Counted from the first letter of the stretch, positions 8,029-17,390 are shown. The stretch is DNA of 64,000 bases from Thalassobius sp034670005 (GCF_034670005.1 NZ_JAXMOH010000002.1:620001-684000), one strand, 5' to 3'. The notes: generated from the sequence alone by a model not told the origin. Numbers and translations: made by a program.

Positions 8029-8517
8029 TTACTTCTTTGAGATCCCTTCAAGGACCGATCCGATGTTTGCGACTAGCGCTGCACACGACGCCATGTCATT
8101 GGCCCAGAGATCATTGTGAACGATAGTGGAGAGGTTGTTTCCTGTTTCTGCTAGGGTTCGCAGGTACAGAGCAGCGTAGCCATCTCTGTTGTCGACAGCC
8201 ACGTTGACGGCTTCAGCGTCTGTTTTTCCCTCCTGAACTGTCAGAAATATCACCGCAGTCTTCAGGAGACCGTCTGAATTATCTTCGGCACGCGTACGCA
8301 AGTCCTGAAGGCGTGCCATTTCCAGGGGATCATCCGTAAACACAAGCGCTTCTGCAATCACAGACCTCGTCGCTGCGTAGAACGCCGAACATCTTTGTAG
8401 CTGATCGCCGATATTATCGACGGTCAGATCGGGGAGTGGTGCCAAACTGTTCTGGGAGATCGCTTGTGTCGCGAAGCCAAATAAAATGAACGCTGAAAGT
8501 ACTGGCGTGCTCTTCAA
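8029..8517 (-). CDS. Predicted secreted protein of unknown function
   Basis: The 162-residue product begins with a probable Sec signal peptide (MKSTPVLSAFILFGFATQAISQ, shown here as MKSTPVLSAF then ILFGFATQAISQ), leaving about 140 mature residues. Two cysteines remain, C43 in QRCSAF and one near residue 143 in MASCAAL, which could form a disulfide in the periplasm. I do not recognise a family. By my count about 53% of bases are G or C, below the roughly 60-67% of its neighbours, and the gene stands alone between the tat terminator and rnj; both hint at a lineage-specific or acquired gene. Confidence 0.7.
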   Translation of the reverse strand: MKSTPVLSAFILFGFATQAISQNSLAPLPDLTVDNIGDQLQRCSAFYAATRSVIAEALVFTDDPLEMARLQDLRTRAEDNSDGLLKTAVIFLTVQEGKTDAEAVNVAVDNRDGYAALYLRTLAETGNNLSTIVHNDLWANDMASCAALVANIGSVLEGISKK

Positions 8518-8551
8518 AGCGATCTCCTAGATGATCTACCTTTTTCTGATG

Positions 8552-10222
8552 CTAGCCGACCAGGCGGCTGATCACCACGGTGACCTCGGGCTTTTTGCCA
8601 ATCTCCGATTGCGTGGTCTGGCGCACCGCCTTTTTCAGCGCTGTTTCCAGCTTGTCGTCATCCATCAGCGTCTTGCGGTCGGCGCGGCCGATGAATTGGC
8701 TCAGGTCTTCTTCCAGACAATCGACCAGCGGCGCGTTCGAGGTTCCGGTTTCCGCCAGCCCGCGCAATTCGCACCACGGATCACCCAGGGTTTCGTTATC
8801 TTCGTCCAGAATCAGCGTTACCAGAACATGACCGTTCAGCGCCATCCGGATGCGATCACGCACGATCCCGTCCATCGCGCCGATCTTGACCGACCCATCC
8901 AGATAGGTACGCCCGGTTTCGACAAAACCGCAGACCTTGGGCGCGTGGCCGGTCAGGTCCAGCATGGTGCCGTTGACCGCGATGGTCGAGGCATAGCCAT
9001 TGCTTTGCGCCAGCTTGGCATGTTCACGCAGATGCCGGTGTTCGCCATGCATCGGAATGACCATTTCGGCATGGACCAGTTTGTGCATTTCGACCAGATC
9101 GGGGCGGTTGGCATGGCCCGACACGTGATAGCGCCCGGCGCTATCATCGACCACATCCACACCCATTTGCGAAAACTGGTTCATGATGCGGATCACACCG
9201 CGTTCATTACCGGGAATGGTTTTTGACGAAAACAGGAACAGATCGCCCTCTTTCAGGGTGATGCCGTTATATTTGCCATTGGCCAGCTGGGCGCTGGCGG
9301 CGCGGCGTTCGCCCTGCGACCCGGTGACCAGCAGCATCAGGTTTTCGCGCGGGATGTTGCGGGCGTCTTCGACCGGCACCACTTTGGGGAAATCGGACAG
9401 CACGCCGGTGGTGATCGAGGCTTCGATCATCCGCCGCATCGCCCGCCCCATCAGGCAGATCGAACGCCCGGCGCGTTCGCCGGCCTCGGCCAGGGTTTTG
9501 ACCCGCGCCACGTTGGAGGCGAAGGTCGTCGCCACCACCATGCCCGAGGCTTCTTCGACCAGCGCTTCGATTTCGCTGCCGATGCTGGATTCGGACCGGC
9601 CCGCCACCGCGGTGAACACGTTGGTGGAATCGCAGATCAGCGCCTTGACCCCATCCTTGGCCACCGATCCCCAAAGTTCGGGATCGTAGGCTTCGCCGAC
9701 GATCGGGGATTTGTCGAGCTTGAAATCGCCGGTATGGACCACCCGGCCCGCGGGTGTGTCGATGACCAGACCAGAGCTTTCCGGGATCGAATGTGAAATC
9801 GGCAGGAACCCGACCCTGAACGGCCCCGCCTGTACCGTTTCGGGCCAGGCCGACGTGGTGCGCACCACCTTGTCGGACAGGCCGTATTCGGCCAGTTTTC
9901 CGCGGGCGATATTGGCGGTGAAGGCACGGGCATAGACCGGCGCGCCCAGCCGGTCACACAAATGTCCGACCGCGCCAACATGGTCTTCGTGGGCATGGGT
10001 GATGAAAATCGCCTCCAGCCGGTCCTTGCGTTCCTCCAGCCAGGCGATATCGGGCATGATCAGGTCAACCCCGGGCGATCCGTCCATATCCGGGAAGGTC
10101 ACCCCGAGATCGACCAGAATCAGCCGTTCCTTGTCTTCCGGCCCATAGCCGAAGACGTAACAATTCATTCCGATTTCCCCGGCTCCGCCGAGGGGAAGGT
10201 AGATCAGGCGATCAGTGCTCAT
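8552..10222 (-). CDS. rnj: Ribonuclease J
   Basis: Metallo-beta-lactamase/beta-CASP ribonuclease that combines endonuclease and 5'-to-3' exonuclease activity in RNA maturation and decay. The 556-residue protein carries the zinc-binding motif HAHEDH at 76-81, then the beta-CASP part and the C-terminal dimerisation region. Length matches alphaproteobacterial RNase J (about 555). Its ATG at 10222 overlaps the coaX stop (ATGA), placing it third in a birA-coaX-rnj unit downstream of nuoN, an arrangement conserved in Rhodobacteraceae. Alphaproteobacteria use RNase J alongside RNase E. Confidence 0.94.
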   Translation of the reverse strand: MSTDRLIYLPLGGAGEIGMNCYVFGYGPEDKERLILVDLGVTFPDMDGSPGVDLIMPDIAWLEERKDRLEAIFITHAHEDHVGAVGHLCDRLGAPVYARAFTANIARGKLAEYGLSDKVVRTTSAWPETVQAGPFRVGFLPISHSIPESSGLVIDTPAGRVVHTGDFKLDKSPIVGEAYDPELWGSVAKDGVKALICDSTNVFTAVAGRSESSIGSEIEALVEEASGMVVATTFASNVARVKTLAEAGERAGRSICLMGRAMRRMIEASITTGVLSDFPKVVPVEDARNIPRENLMLLVTGSQGERRAASAQLANGKYNGITLKEGDLFLFSSKTIPGNERGVIRIMNQFSQMGVDVVDDSAGRYHVSGHANRPDLVEMHKLVHAEMVIPMHGEHRHLREHAKLAQSNGYASTIAVNGTMLDLTGHAPKVCGFVETGRTYLDGSVKIGAMDGIVRDRIRMALNGHVLVTLILDEDNETLGDPWCELRGLAETGTSNAPLVDCLEEDLSQFIGRADRKTLMDDDKLETALKKAVRQTTQSEIGKKPEVTVVISRLVG

Positions 10223-10998
10223 AAGTTGCCCTGGTCCTTGTTATATTTGTGGATCACGGTCAGGCCGTGCATTGTCAGATCGTCTTCGATGGTGTCGAAC
10301 AGGTGATCGGCCTTATCGAACAAAGGTGCCAGACCACCGGTCCCGACGACTTTCATCGGTTCGCCGTATTCAGCCTTGATACGGGTAATGATTCCCTCGA
10401 TCAGGCCGGTATAGCCCCAGAACACCCCGGATTGAATACAGCCCACCGTATTGGTGCCGATCACCTTGTCGGGCTGGCTGATATCCACATGCGGCAGCGC
10501 CGCAGCGCCCTGATGCAGCGCCTCCAGGCTCAGGTTCACCCCCGGCGCAATGACACCGCCGACATAGGCCCCGTCATCGGCCACGACGTCGAAATTCGTC
10601 GCGGTGCCGAAATCGACCACCACCACATTGCCGCCATGCCGGTCATAGGCGCCGACGGCATTGGCCAGCCGGTCCGGCCCCGGCTGGGTGCCTTCGTCAA
10701 CGCGCGGCACCACCGGCAGCAGGCAATCGGGCCTGCCCACCACCAGAGGCCGGCATCCGAAGAACCGGTCGCTGAAAACCCTCAGGTTGAAGACCACCCG
10801 CGGCACCGTCGAGCTGATGATGACATCGCGGATGTCGGCCTTGATGCCGTAATGGTTCACCAGCGTCGAATACCAGGTGAAATAGGCATCCGCCGTGCGC
10901 GCGTGATGCGTCGAGGTGCGCAAGGTACAGAGGAATTTTTCGCCATCCCAGATCGAGAAAACCGTATTGGTGTTGCCACAATCGATTGCCAGAAGCAT
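10219..10998 (-). CDS. coaX: Type III pantothenate kinase
   Basis: Phosphorylates pantothenate, the first step of coenzyme A synthesis. The 259-residue protein starts MLLAIDCGNTNT, where DCGNTNT is the N-terminal nucleotide-binding signature of CoaX (ASKHA fold); a further phosphate motif VVDFGTATNFD lies near residues 126-136 and family-typical GGVIAPGV follows. I chose the ATG at 10998, preceded by a GGGGGCGGG ribosome binding site; the frame is open upstream, but that part lies within birA. It lies 11 bp after birA and overlaps rnj by 4 bp. Confidence 0.93.
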   Translation of the reverse strand: MLLAIDCGNTNTVFSIWDGEKFLCTLRTSTHHARTADAYFTWYSTLVNHYGIKADIRDVIISSTVPRVVFNLRVFSDRFFGCRPLVVGRPDCLLPVVPRVDEGTQPGPDRLANAVGAYDRHGGNVVVVDFGTATNFDVVADDGAYVGGVIAPGVNLSLEALHQGAAALPHVDISQPDKVIGTNTVGCIQSGVFWGYTGLIEGIITRIKAEYGEPMKVVGTGGLAPLFDKADHLFDTIEDDLTMHGLTVIHKYNKDQGNL

Positions 10999-11009
10999 AC
11001 CCGCCCCCT

Positions 11010-11759
11010 TCAGAAAAAAATCTCGGCTGCCGGGATCGCGATGCGGCCCCGGGCCGTGGATAGGACAAGATTGCCTGCCGCGTCCACTGTTTCGAATGTT
11101 CCGGTCTCTTGGTGACGCAGGGTCCGGGCTGTGATCACCTCGCCCAGCCGGGCCGCACGGTCCAGCCACAGGCTGCGGATCGGAGCAAAGCCATAGGTGC
11201 GGAACTGCGCCTCGTACCCGGCATAGGCCGGGGCCAGCAGATCAAGGAATTCCTCGGGATCAAGCGCTATCCCGGTTTCGCCCAACAATGAAACGGGCGG
11301 GAAAGCGCCCGGCTCCACCTCGCCACTACCCGGCGCAGTTCGCAGGTTCACCCCGATGCCGATGGCAATATGGCTGACCCCACCCGAATCGCCGGCGCTT
11401 TCCAACAGGATACCGGCAACCTTGCCACCGTTCAGCAACACGTCGTTGGGCCATTTCAAAGACAAGCCGTCGCTGCGCCCGGTGGCGGCTACAAAAGCGT
11501 CGTACAAGGCCAGCGAGGCCACGAAGGACCGCAGCGCCACCTGATCGGCGGTCTCTGTCGGGCGCATGACCAGGGTGGCGGCGAAATTGCCCGCCGGATC
11601 GGACCAGGCCCGGCCACGGCGGCCGCGCCCGGCGGTTTGCTGCAACGCCAGAATCCATTCCGGTCCGGCCAGATCCGGCGCGACCCGCGCCGCTTCGGCA
11701 TTGGTGCTGTCGATTTGGGCCAGCACCCGCTTGCCATATCCTGCCGGCCAGTCGCTCAT
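11010..11759 (-). CDS. birA: Biotin--[acetyl-CoA-carboxylase] ligase
   Basis: Attaches biotin to carboxylase carrier domains via biotinyl-AMP; clients probably include acetyl-CoA carboxylase and the methylcrotonyl-CoA carboxylase encoded at 32637-36260. The 249-residue protein has the adenylate-binding GRGRRGRAW (about 44-52), the LKWPNDVLL motif (about 99-107) and a small C-terminal domain. It lacks the N-terminal DNA-binding helix-turn-helix of E. coli BirA, so it is a catalytic-only ligase and cannot act as a repressor. It begins 135 bp after nuoN ends, beyond the nuo terminator. Confidence 0.92.
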   Translation of the reverse strand: MSDWPAGYGKRVLAQIDSTNAEAARVAPDLAGPEWILALQQTAGRGRRGRAWSDPAGNFAATLVMRPTETADQVALRSFVASLALYDAFVAATGRSDGLSLKWPNDVLLNGGKVAGILLESAGDSGGVSHIAIGIGVNLRTAPGSGEVEPGAFPPVSLLGETGIALDPEEFLDLLAPAYAGYEAQFRTYGFAPIRSLWLDRAARLGEVITARTLRHQETGTFETVDAAGNLVLSTARGRIAIPAAEIFF

Positions 11760-11773
11760 TGCCCGTTCCCGTT

Positions 11774-11802
11774 TTTCATCTTGTTACAAATACTCCCGCC
11801 GG
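11774..11802 (-). repeat. Dispersed intergenic motif, copy A
   Basis: On the minus strand this reads CCGGCGGGAGTATTT followed by GTAACAAGATGAAAA. The same layout (CCGGGG-like run, TATTT, about three bases, AACA, then an A/G-rich stretch) recurs at 34625-34654 and 39132-39158. It lies between the nuo terminator hairpins and birA, just upstream of the birA start. Function unknown. Confidence 0.55.
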
Positions 11803-11809
11803 AGGCATC

Positions 11810-11827
11810 GCGCCCCGTCAGGGGCGC
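11810..11827. other. GC-rich hairpin between nuoN and birA
   Basis: A perfect 7-bp stem (GCGCCCC at 11810-11816 with GGGGCGC at 11821-11827) closes on GTCA. It lies just beyond the nuo terminator on the minus strand and has no T-tract in that direction; it may be a second barrier to read-through or part of the birA leader. Confidence 0.5.
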
Positions 11828-11833
11828 CTCTTA

Positions 11834-11862
11834 AAAATAAAGCGACGCGCCAGAGGCGCGTC
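11834..11862 (-). terminator. Intrinsic terminator of the nuo operon
   Basis: On the minus strand a perfect 8-bp stem (GACGCGCC/GGCGCGTC at 11862-11844, loop of 3) is followed by GCTTTATTTTT. It starts 33 bp beyond the nuoN stop codon and separates the nuo operon from birA-coaX-rnj. Confidence 0.8.
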
Positions 11863-11894
11863 ACCATTTGATAGCGCTGCGCGAAAACCGGACG

Positions 11895-13334
11895 TCAGTT
11901 GACCAGCGTTGCCGCTGCCGCTGCCGCGATGCTTTCGATCCCGAACAGGTTCACGATCCCCACGACCATCGCCGCTGCCGAGGCCATCAACACCCCCCAC
12001 AGGATCGGCGACCGGGTCTTGTCCAGAGGTTCGGCCTCGGTTCCGAAATACATGTAATAGACGATGCGCAGATAGTAGAAGGCACCGATCACCGAGGCGA
12101 CCACGCCCAGCACCGCCAGCCAGATCAGACCGGCGTCATAGGCCGCTTTCAACACGTAGAATTTCCCGAAGAACCCAACCATCGGCGGCACCCCGGCAAG
12201 CGAGAACAGCAGCACCAGCATCGCCAGCGCCTTGCCCGGCTCGGCTTTGGAATACATGTTCAGCGCCTTGATATCGGTGACCGGCGCGCCGTCTTTTTCC
12301 AGCGACAGGATAAAGGCGAATGTGCCCAGGTTCATCGTCACGTAGATCGCCATGTAGATCAGCAGCGCCTGAACGCCAAAGGCGGTGCCCGCGGCCAGCC
12401 CCATCAGCGCATAGCCCATATGGGCGATCGAGGAATAGGCCATCAGCCGCTTGATATCGGTCTGCCCGATTGCCGCAACGGCGCCAACGACCATCGACAA
12501 CAGCGACAACAGCGCGATCACCTGGCTCCAATCGGCGATGACCCCGCCAAAGGCGTCGTGCAATACGCGCGCCAGCAGCCCCATCGCCGCCATTTTCGGC
12601 GCGGTGGCGAAAAAGGCCGTGACCGGGGTCGGAGAGCCTTCGTAGACGTCCGGCGTCCACATGTGGAACGGCACCGCAGACACTTTGAACGCCAACCCGG
12701 AAATCACAAAGACCAGACCGAACAGCATCCCCAGCGAGGCATGACCGTCCGATGCCGCCTCGATGATGCCGGAAAACAGCGTGGTGCCGGCAAAGCCGTA
12801 AACCAGCGACGCGCCATAAAGCAGCAGGCCCGAAGACAGCGCACCGAGCACGAAATATTTCAGACCGGCCTCGGTCGACTTGACGCTGTCGCGGCGGATC
12901 GCGGCGACGACGTAAAGCGCCAGCGATTGCAGTTCCAGCCCCATGTAAAGCGCCATCAGGTCACCGGCAGAGACCATCACCATCATGCCGACAGCGGCCA
13001 GCGACAGCAGGATCGGATATTCGAAACGCTGCATTCCCTTGCGCGCCATGTAATCCTGGCTCATCACCAGAACGACGGCGGCAGACAACAGGATCGTCAC
13101 CTTGGCGAAACGGGCAAAGCCGTCATCGTTGAACATGCCGCCAAAGGCGACATGATCGCCCTGCCCGGTCAGCCCGATCAAGGCGGCCAGCAGCGCCATC
13201 ACCAATGCGGTGGTCCATGTCAGCAGCCCGGCCAGCTTGTCCTTGCCGGTATAGACCGCCGCCAGCAGCGCCAGCATCGCGTAGACCGCCAGCAGGATTT
13301 CGGGAAGGATAACGTTCAGATCAGCCTGGATCAT
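11895..13334 (-). CDS. nuoN: NADH-quinone oxidoreductase subunit N
   Basis: Antiporter-like proton-pumping subunit of the membrane arm of complex I, last gene of the nuo operon. The 479-residue protein is hydrophobic throughout and shows the family pattern PFHMWTPDVYEGSP in the proton-antiporter domain, followed by conserved lysines in AFFATAPKMA and DIKRLMAYSSIAHMGY. Length is normal for the family. It starts 17 bp after nuoM and is followed by the operon terminator. Confidence 0.96.
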   Translation of the reverse strand: MIQADLNVILPEILLAVYAMLALLAAVYTGKDKLAGLLTWTTALVMALLAALIGLTGQGDHVAFGGMFNDDGFARFAKVTILLSAAVVLVMSQDYMARKGMQRFEYPILLSLAAVGMMVMVSAGDLMALYMGLELQSLALYVVAAIRRDSVKSTEAGLKYFVLGALSSGLLLYGASLVYGFAGTTLFSGIIEAASDGHASLGMLFGLVFVISGLAFKVSAVPFHMWTPDVYEGSPTPVTAFFATAPKMAAMGLLARVLHDAFGGVIADWSQVIALLSLLSMVVGAVAAIGQTDIKRLMAYSSIAHMGYALMGLAAGTAFGVQALLIYMAIYVTMNLGTFAFILSLEKDGAPVTDIKALNMYSKAEPGKALAMLVLLFSLAGVPPMVGFFGKFYVLKAAYDAGLIWLAVLGVVASVIGAFYYLRIVYYMYFGTEAEPLDKTRSPILWGVLMASAAAMVVGIVNLFGIESIAAAAAATLVN

Positions 13335-13351
13335 CTCTCAGGGCTCCCGTT

Positions 13352-14899
13352 TTAATGCGATGCGGCGACTTGGGTCGCGTGGGACGCGTCCGCAAGAGCC
13401 AGGTCATGGTTGTGAATCAGCGCCTCGACCGAGGGACCGATGATATCGGTGACAAGCGACGGATAGACGCCCAAGAGCAGGGTCATCGCCACCAGCGGGG
13501 CAAAGATGCCTTTTTCCCGCGGGCTCATGTCCTGAATGGTTTTCAGGCTTTCCTTGATCAGATCGCCGAACACCACCCGGCGATAAAGCCAAAGCGCATA
13601 GGACGCCGACAGGATCACGCCAGAGGTCGCAACAGCCGCCACCCAGGTGTTGACCTGGAAAATCCCCATCAGCACCAGGAATTCGCCGATAAACCCAGAA
13701 GTCCCCGGCAGGCCGACATTGGCCATGGTAAAGAACATGAAGATCAGCGCATAGGCCGGCATCCGGTTCACCAGACCGCCATAGGCGTCGATGTCGCGGG
13801 TATGCATCCGGTCATAGATCACCCCAACGCAGAGGAACAGCGCCCCCGAGATGAAGCCGTGGCTGAGCATCTGGAAGATCGCGCCGTCGATCCCCTGCTG
13901 GTTCGCCGCGAAGATCCCCATCGTCACGTACCCCATATGGGCGACCGAAGAATAGGCGATCAGTTTCTTCATATCTTCCTGCACCAGCGCGACGAGCGAC
14001 GTGTAGACGATGGCGATGGCCGACATCCAGAACACCAGCGGTGTCAGCACGTCCGCCCCCACCGGGAACATCGGCAGGCTGAACCGCAGGAAGCCGTAGC
14101 CGCCCATTTTCAACAGGATCGCGGCCAGCACGACCGACCCGGCGGTCGGCGCCTGCACGTGCGCGTCGGGCAGCCAGGTATGCACCGGCCACATCGGCAT
14201 TTTCACCGCGAAGCTGGCAAAGAAGGCCAGGAACAGCATGGTTTGCAAACCGCCCACCACCTGAATACCCAGAATGCCGAAACTGTCGGAGGCGAATTGA
14301 TGGTTCATCAGCGTCGGAATGTCGGTGGTACCGGCATCGGCATACATTGCCACCATCGCCACCAGCATCAGCACCGAGCCGAGGAAGGTATAAAGGAAAA
14401 ACTTGAAGCTGGCATAGATCCGGTTCTTGCCGCCCCAGATGCCGATGATCAGGAACATCGGGATCAGGCCCGCCTCAAAAAACAGGTAGAACAGCACCAG
14501 ATCCAGCGCCATGAACACGCCCAGCATCAGCGTTTCCAGAAGCAGGAAGGCGATCATGTATTCCTTGACCCGCTTTTCCACGCCCCAGCTGGCCCAGATG
14601 GTCAGCGGCATCATGAAAGTCGTCAGCATCACGAACAGAACCGAGATACCGTCGACCCCCATCTTGTATTTCAGGCCCATCAGCCATTCGCGTTCTTCGA
14701 CATATTGGAAGCCGGTATTGGCCGGATCGAATTCAGCGAGGATGAACAACGACACCAGGAAGGTGACCACGGTGGCGATCAGCGCCAGCCATTTGGCGTT
14801 GCGTTGCGCGGCCGCATCTTCGCCGCGCAGGAAGATGGCGAGGATCGCCGCCGCCAGCGCAGGCAGGAAGGTGACCAGAGAGAGCAGACTGTCGTTCAT
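13352..14899 (-). CDS. nuoM: NADH-quinone oxidoreductase subunit M
   Basis: Second antiporter-like proton-pumping subunit of the membrane arm. The 515-residue polytopic protein has the typical motifs PVHTWLPDAHVQAPTAGS and DMKKLIAYSSVAHMGY, and a conserved glutamate in the early helix FYLFFEAGLIPMF. Its ATG at 14899 overlaps the nuoL stop by one base (TAATG), so translation is probably coupled to nuoL. Confidence 0.97.
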   Translation of the reverse strand: MNDSLLSLVTFLPALAAAILAIFLRGEDAAAQRNAKWLALIATVVTFLVSLFILAEFDPANTGFQYVEEREWLMGLKYKMGVDGISVLFVMLTTFMMPLTIWASWGVEKRVKEYMIAFLLLETLMLGVFMALDLVLFYLFFEAGLIPMFLIIGIWGGKNRIYASFKFFLYTFLGSVLMLVAMVAMYADAGTTDIPTLMNHQFASDSFGILGIQVVGGLQTMLFLAFFASFAVKMPMWPVHTWLPDAHVQAPTAGSVVLAAILLKMGGYGFLRFSLPMFPVGADVLTPLVFWMSAIAIVYTSLVALVQEDMKKLIAYSSVAHMGYVTMGIFAANQQGIDGAIFQMLSHGFISGALFLCVGVIYDRMHTRDIDAYGGLVNRMPAYALIFMFFTMANVGLPGTSGFIGEFLVLMGIFQVNTWVAAVATSGVILSASYALWLYRRVVFGDLIKESLKTIQDMSPREKGIFAPLVAMTLLLGVYPSLVTDIIGPSVEALIHNHDLALADASHATQVAASH

Positions 14900-17028
14900 T
14901 AGTGCGCTCCTCCGCTGAGCGTCATCCAGGTGATCAGCACCACGATGCCGATCACCATGGCAAAGGCATAAGTGAAGATGTAACCGGATTGCGCCCGGCC
15001 CGCGAGGCGGGTGAAGAAGGGAATGATCCCCATCGCCACGCCATTGATGGTGCCGTCGATGACATTGCCGTCACCGCGTTTCCACAGGAAGCGGCCGATC
15101 ATCTTGGCGGGCTGAACAAAGAGGAAATCGTAGATTTCGTCGAAATACCACTTGTTCAGCAGGAACAGATAAAGCGGACGATTGGTTTCGGCCACTTTGG
15201 CGGGCAGAGACGGGTTCCAGATATAGAACCACACGGCAATCAAGAACCCGAGAACCATCGCGATGAACGGGCTGATCTTGACCCAGGTCGGCGAGTGGTG
15301 CGCGTCATTCAACACCGTGTTGTCGGGATGCATGAAGATCGCGCCCTGTGGAGCCATGCCGTGATCCATCGCGGCGGCGTGTTCTTGCGCCGCTGCCGGG
15401 GCAGCCTCGCCATGTCCGGTATCCGCTGCGGCGTGGGAATCCGCTGCGTCGCCATGACCGGCAGTTTCGCCTTCGGCCATTGCTTCGTGATGCGCCGGGA
15501 TACCAAAGAAGGCATTGACCTTGTTGTGGTCGCCAAAGAACGACCCGTACCAGATCATCCCCGCGAAGACAGAGCCAAGCGCCAGCACGCCCAGCGGCAC
15601 CAGCATCACGGTCGGGCTTTCATGCGCATGATCATGGGTATGCTTGTTGCCGCGGGCTTCGCCGTAGAAGGTCAGGAACATCAGCCGCCAGCTGTAGAAG
15701 CTGGTGAACAGCGCCGCGATGACCAGCATCCAGAAGGCATAGCCGCCTTGGGTGCCCGCCCAGGCGCTTTCGATGATGGCGTCCTTGGACACGAAGCCGG
15801 CAAAGCCGATCCAGCCGGTCAGCGGAATGCCGACCCCGGTGATGGCCAATGTGCCGATCATCATCGCCCAGAAGGTATAGGGCAGCTTTTTGCGCAGATT
15901 TCCGTAATTCCGCATGTCCTGTTCGTGATGCATGCCGTGGATCACCGACCCGGCGCCAAGGAACAGCATCGCCTTGAAGAAGGCGTGGGTCAGCAGGTGG
16001 AACATGGCGACCGAATAGACGCCAACACCGGCGGCGACGAACATGTAGCCGAGCTGCGACATGGTCGAATAGGCGATCACCCGTTTGATGTCGTTCTGCA
16101 CCAGACCGATGGTGGCCGCGACGAATGCGGTGGTCGCCCCGAGGAAGGTGATGAAGGCCGTCGCTTCGGGCGCGTATTCCATCAGCGGCGACATCCGGCA
16201 GACAAGGAACACACCGGCGGTCACCATGGTCGCGGCGTGGATCAGCGCCGACACCGGGGTCGGGCCTTCCATCGCGTCGGGCAGCCATGTGTGCAGGAAC
16301 AGTTGTGCCGATTTGCCCATCGCGCCGACGAACAGCAGGAAGGCCAGAAGGTTCGCGGCGTTCCATTCGGACCACAGGAAGCTGATCTGGGTTTCGGCCA
16401 GTTGCGAAGCCGAGGCGAAGACATCGTCAAACCGGATACTGTCGGTCAGGTAGAACAGGCCAAAAATGCCCAGAGCGAAACCGAAATCGCCAACCCGGTT
16501 GACCACGAAAGCCTTGATCGCGGCGGCGTTGGCGCTGGGTTTCTTGTAATAGAAGCCGATCAGCAGGTAGGACGCGACGCCCACGCCTTCCCAGCCGAAG
16601 AACATCTGCACCAGATTGTCGGCAGTCACCAGCATCAGCATGGCGAAGGTGAAGAAGGACAGGTAGGCGAAGAAGCGCGCCTTGTAGCTTTCGCCTTCGC
16701 CCCAGTTTTCGTCATGCGCCATGTAGCCGAAGCTGTAGAGATGGACCAGCGCCGACACGGTGGTAACCACGATCAGCATGATCGAGGTCAGCCGGTCGAG
16801 CCGGATCGACCATTCGGTGCTGAGGCTGCCCGACTGGATGAAGTCGAGGACATGGATGTGTTTCACCACTGCCGGATCATGGGTGAGGAACACCACCCAC
16901 GACAGCAGGCAGGCCAGAAACAGCAGGCCGGTGGTGAGATATTGCGCGCCCTTCTCGGAAATGACGCGCCAGCCGAAACCGGCGATCAGCGAGCCGACGA
17001 GCGGGGCGAAAAGAATGATCGTTTCCAT
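14899..17028 (-). CDS. nuoL: NADH-quinone oxidoreductase subunit L
   Basis: Distal antiporter-like subunit with the long lateral amphipathic helix that spans the membrane arm. The 709-residue protein is longer than the 613 residues of E. coli NuoL. Family motifs include FLHTWLPDAMEGPTPVSALIHAATM (shortened here to FLHTWLPDAMEGPTPVS) and DIKRVIAYSTMSQLGYM. The extra length comes mainly from a hydrophilic stretch at about residues 463-570 that is rich in His, Ala, Gly and Asp, with a His cluster KHTHDHAHE near 463 and a second His/Ala-rich section at about 514-561. It lies 5 bp after nuoK. Confidence 0.96.
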   Translation of the reverse strand: METIILFAPLVGSLIAGFGWRVISEKGAQYLTTGLLFLACLLSWVVFLTHDPAVVKHIHVLDFIQSGSLSTEWSIRLDRLTSIMLIVVTTVSALVHLYSFGYMAHDENWGEGESYKARFFAYLSFFTFAMLMLVTADNLVQMFFGWEGVGVASYLLIGFYYKKPSANAAAIKAFVVNRVGDFGFALGIFGLFYLTDSIRFDDVFASASQLAETQISFLWSEWNAANLLAFLLFVGAMGKSAQLFLHTWLPDAMEGPTPVSALIHAATMVTAGVFLVCRMSPLMEYAPEATAFITFLGATTAFVAATIGLVQNDIKRVIAYSTMSQLGYMFVAAGVGVYSVAMFHLLTHAFFKAMLFLGAGSVIHGMHHEQDMRNYGNLRKKLPYTFWAMMIGTLAITGVGIPLTGWIGFAGFVSKDAIIESAWAGTQGGYAFWMLVIAALFTSFYSWRLMFLTFYGEARGNKHTHDHAHESPTVMLVPLGVLALGSVFAGMIWYGSFFGDHNKVNAFFGIPAHHEAMAEGETAGHGDAADSHAAADTGHGEAAPAAAQEHAAAMDHGMAPQGAIFMHPDNTVLNDAHHSPTWVKISPFIAMVLGFLIAVWFYIWNPSLPAKVAETNRPLYLFLLNKWYFDEIYDFLFVQPAKMIGRFLWKRGDGNVIDGTINGVAMGIIPFFTRLAGRAQSGYIFTYAFAMVIGIVVLITWMTLSGGAH

Positions 17029-17033
17029 CTGGC

Positions 17034-17339
17034 TCAGCCTTTCATCACGTTGACGTCTTCGACGTCGATGGTGCCGCGGTTTCGGAAGAAGCAGACCAGG
17101 ATCGCCAGCCCGATGGCGGCCTCGGCGGCGGCCACGGTCAGCACGAAGAGCGTAAAGACCTGTCCGACCAGATCGCCGAGAAAGCTGGAAAAGGCGACGA
17201 GGTTGATATTCACCGCCAGCAGCATCAGTTCGATCGACATCAGCAGGATGATAATGTTCTTCCGGTTCAGGAAGAGACCGAAGATGCCGATGACGAACAG
17301 CGCGGCGGCCACCGTCAGGTAATGTTCAATTCCTATCAT
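17034..17339 (-). CDS. nuoK: NADH-quinone oxidoreductase subunit K
   Basis: Small membrane subunit with three helices that forms part of the proton path next to NuoJ and NuoN. The 101-residue length is the family standard. The conserved glutamates in the second and third helices are visible in LLMSIELMLLAVN and AAAEAAIGLAI. It follows the 48-codon ORF at 17391-17537 and precedes nuoL by 5 bp. Confidence 0.97.
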   Translation of the reverse strand: MIGIEHYLTVAAALFVIGIFGLFLNRKNIIILLMSIELMLLAVNINLVAFSSFLGDLVGQVFTLFVLTVAAAEAAIGLAILVCFFRNRGTIDVEDVNVMKG

Positions 17340-17390
17340 GTCTGTCCCTCCGGGCCTGTGCCCGTCTTCTCTCTGGAGCCAGAGCCCCGT

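Noticed and set aside
14902..17322. An 806-codon open frame on the plus strand opposite nuoL and nuoK, and similar long plus-strand frames at 11868-13355 and 13355-14902
   Set aside because: They are antisense to well-recognised complex I subunits, have His/Arg/Gln-rich low-complexity translations and lack domains. Long antisense frames are expected in high G+C DNA.
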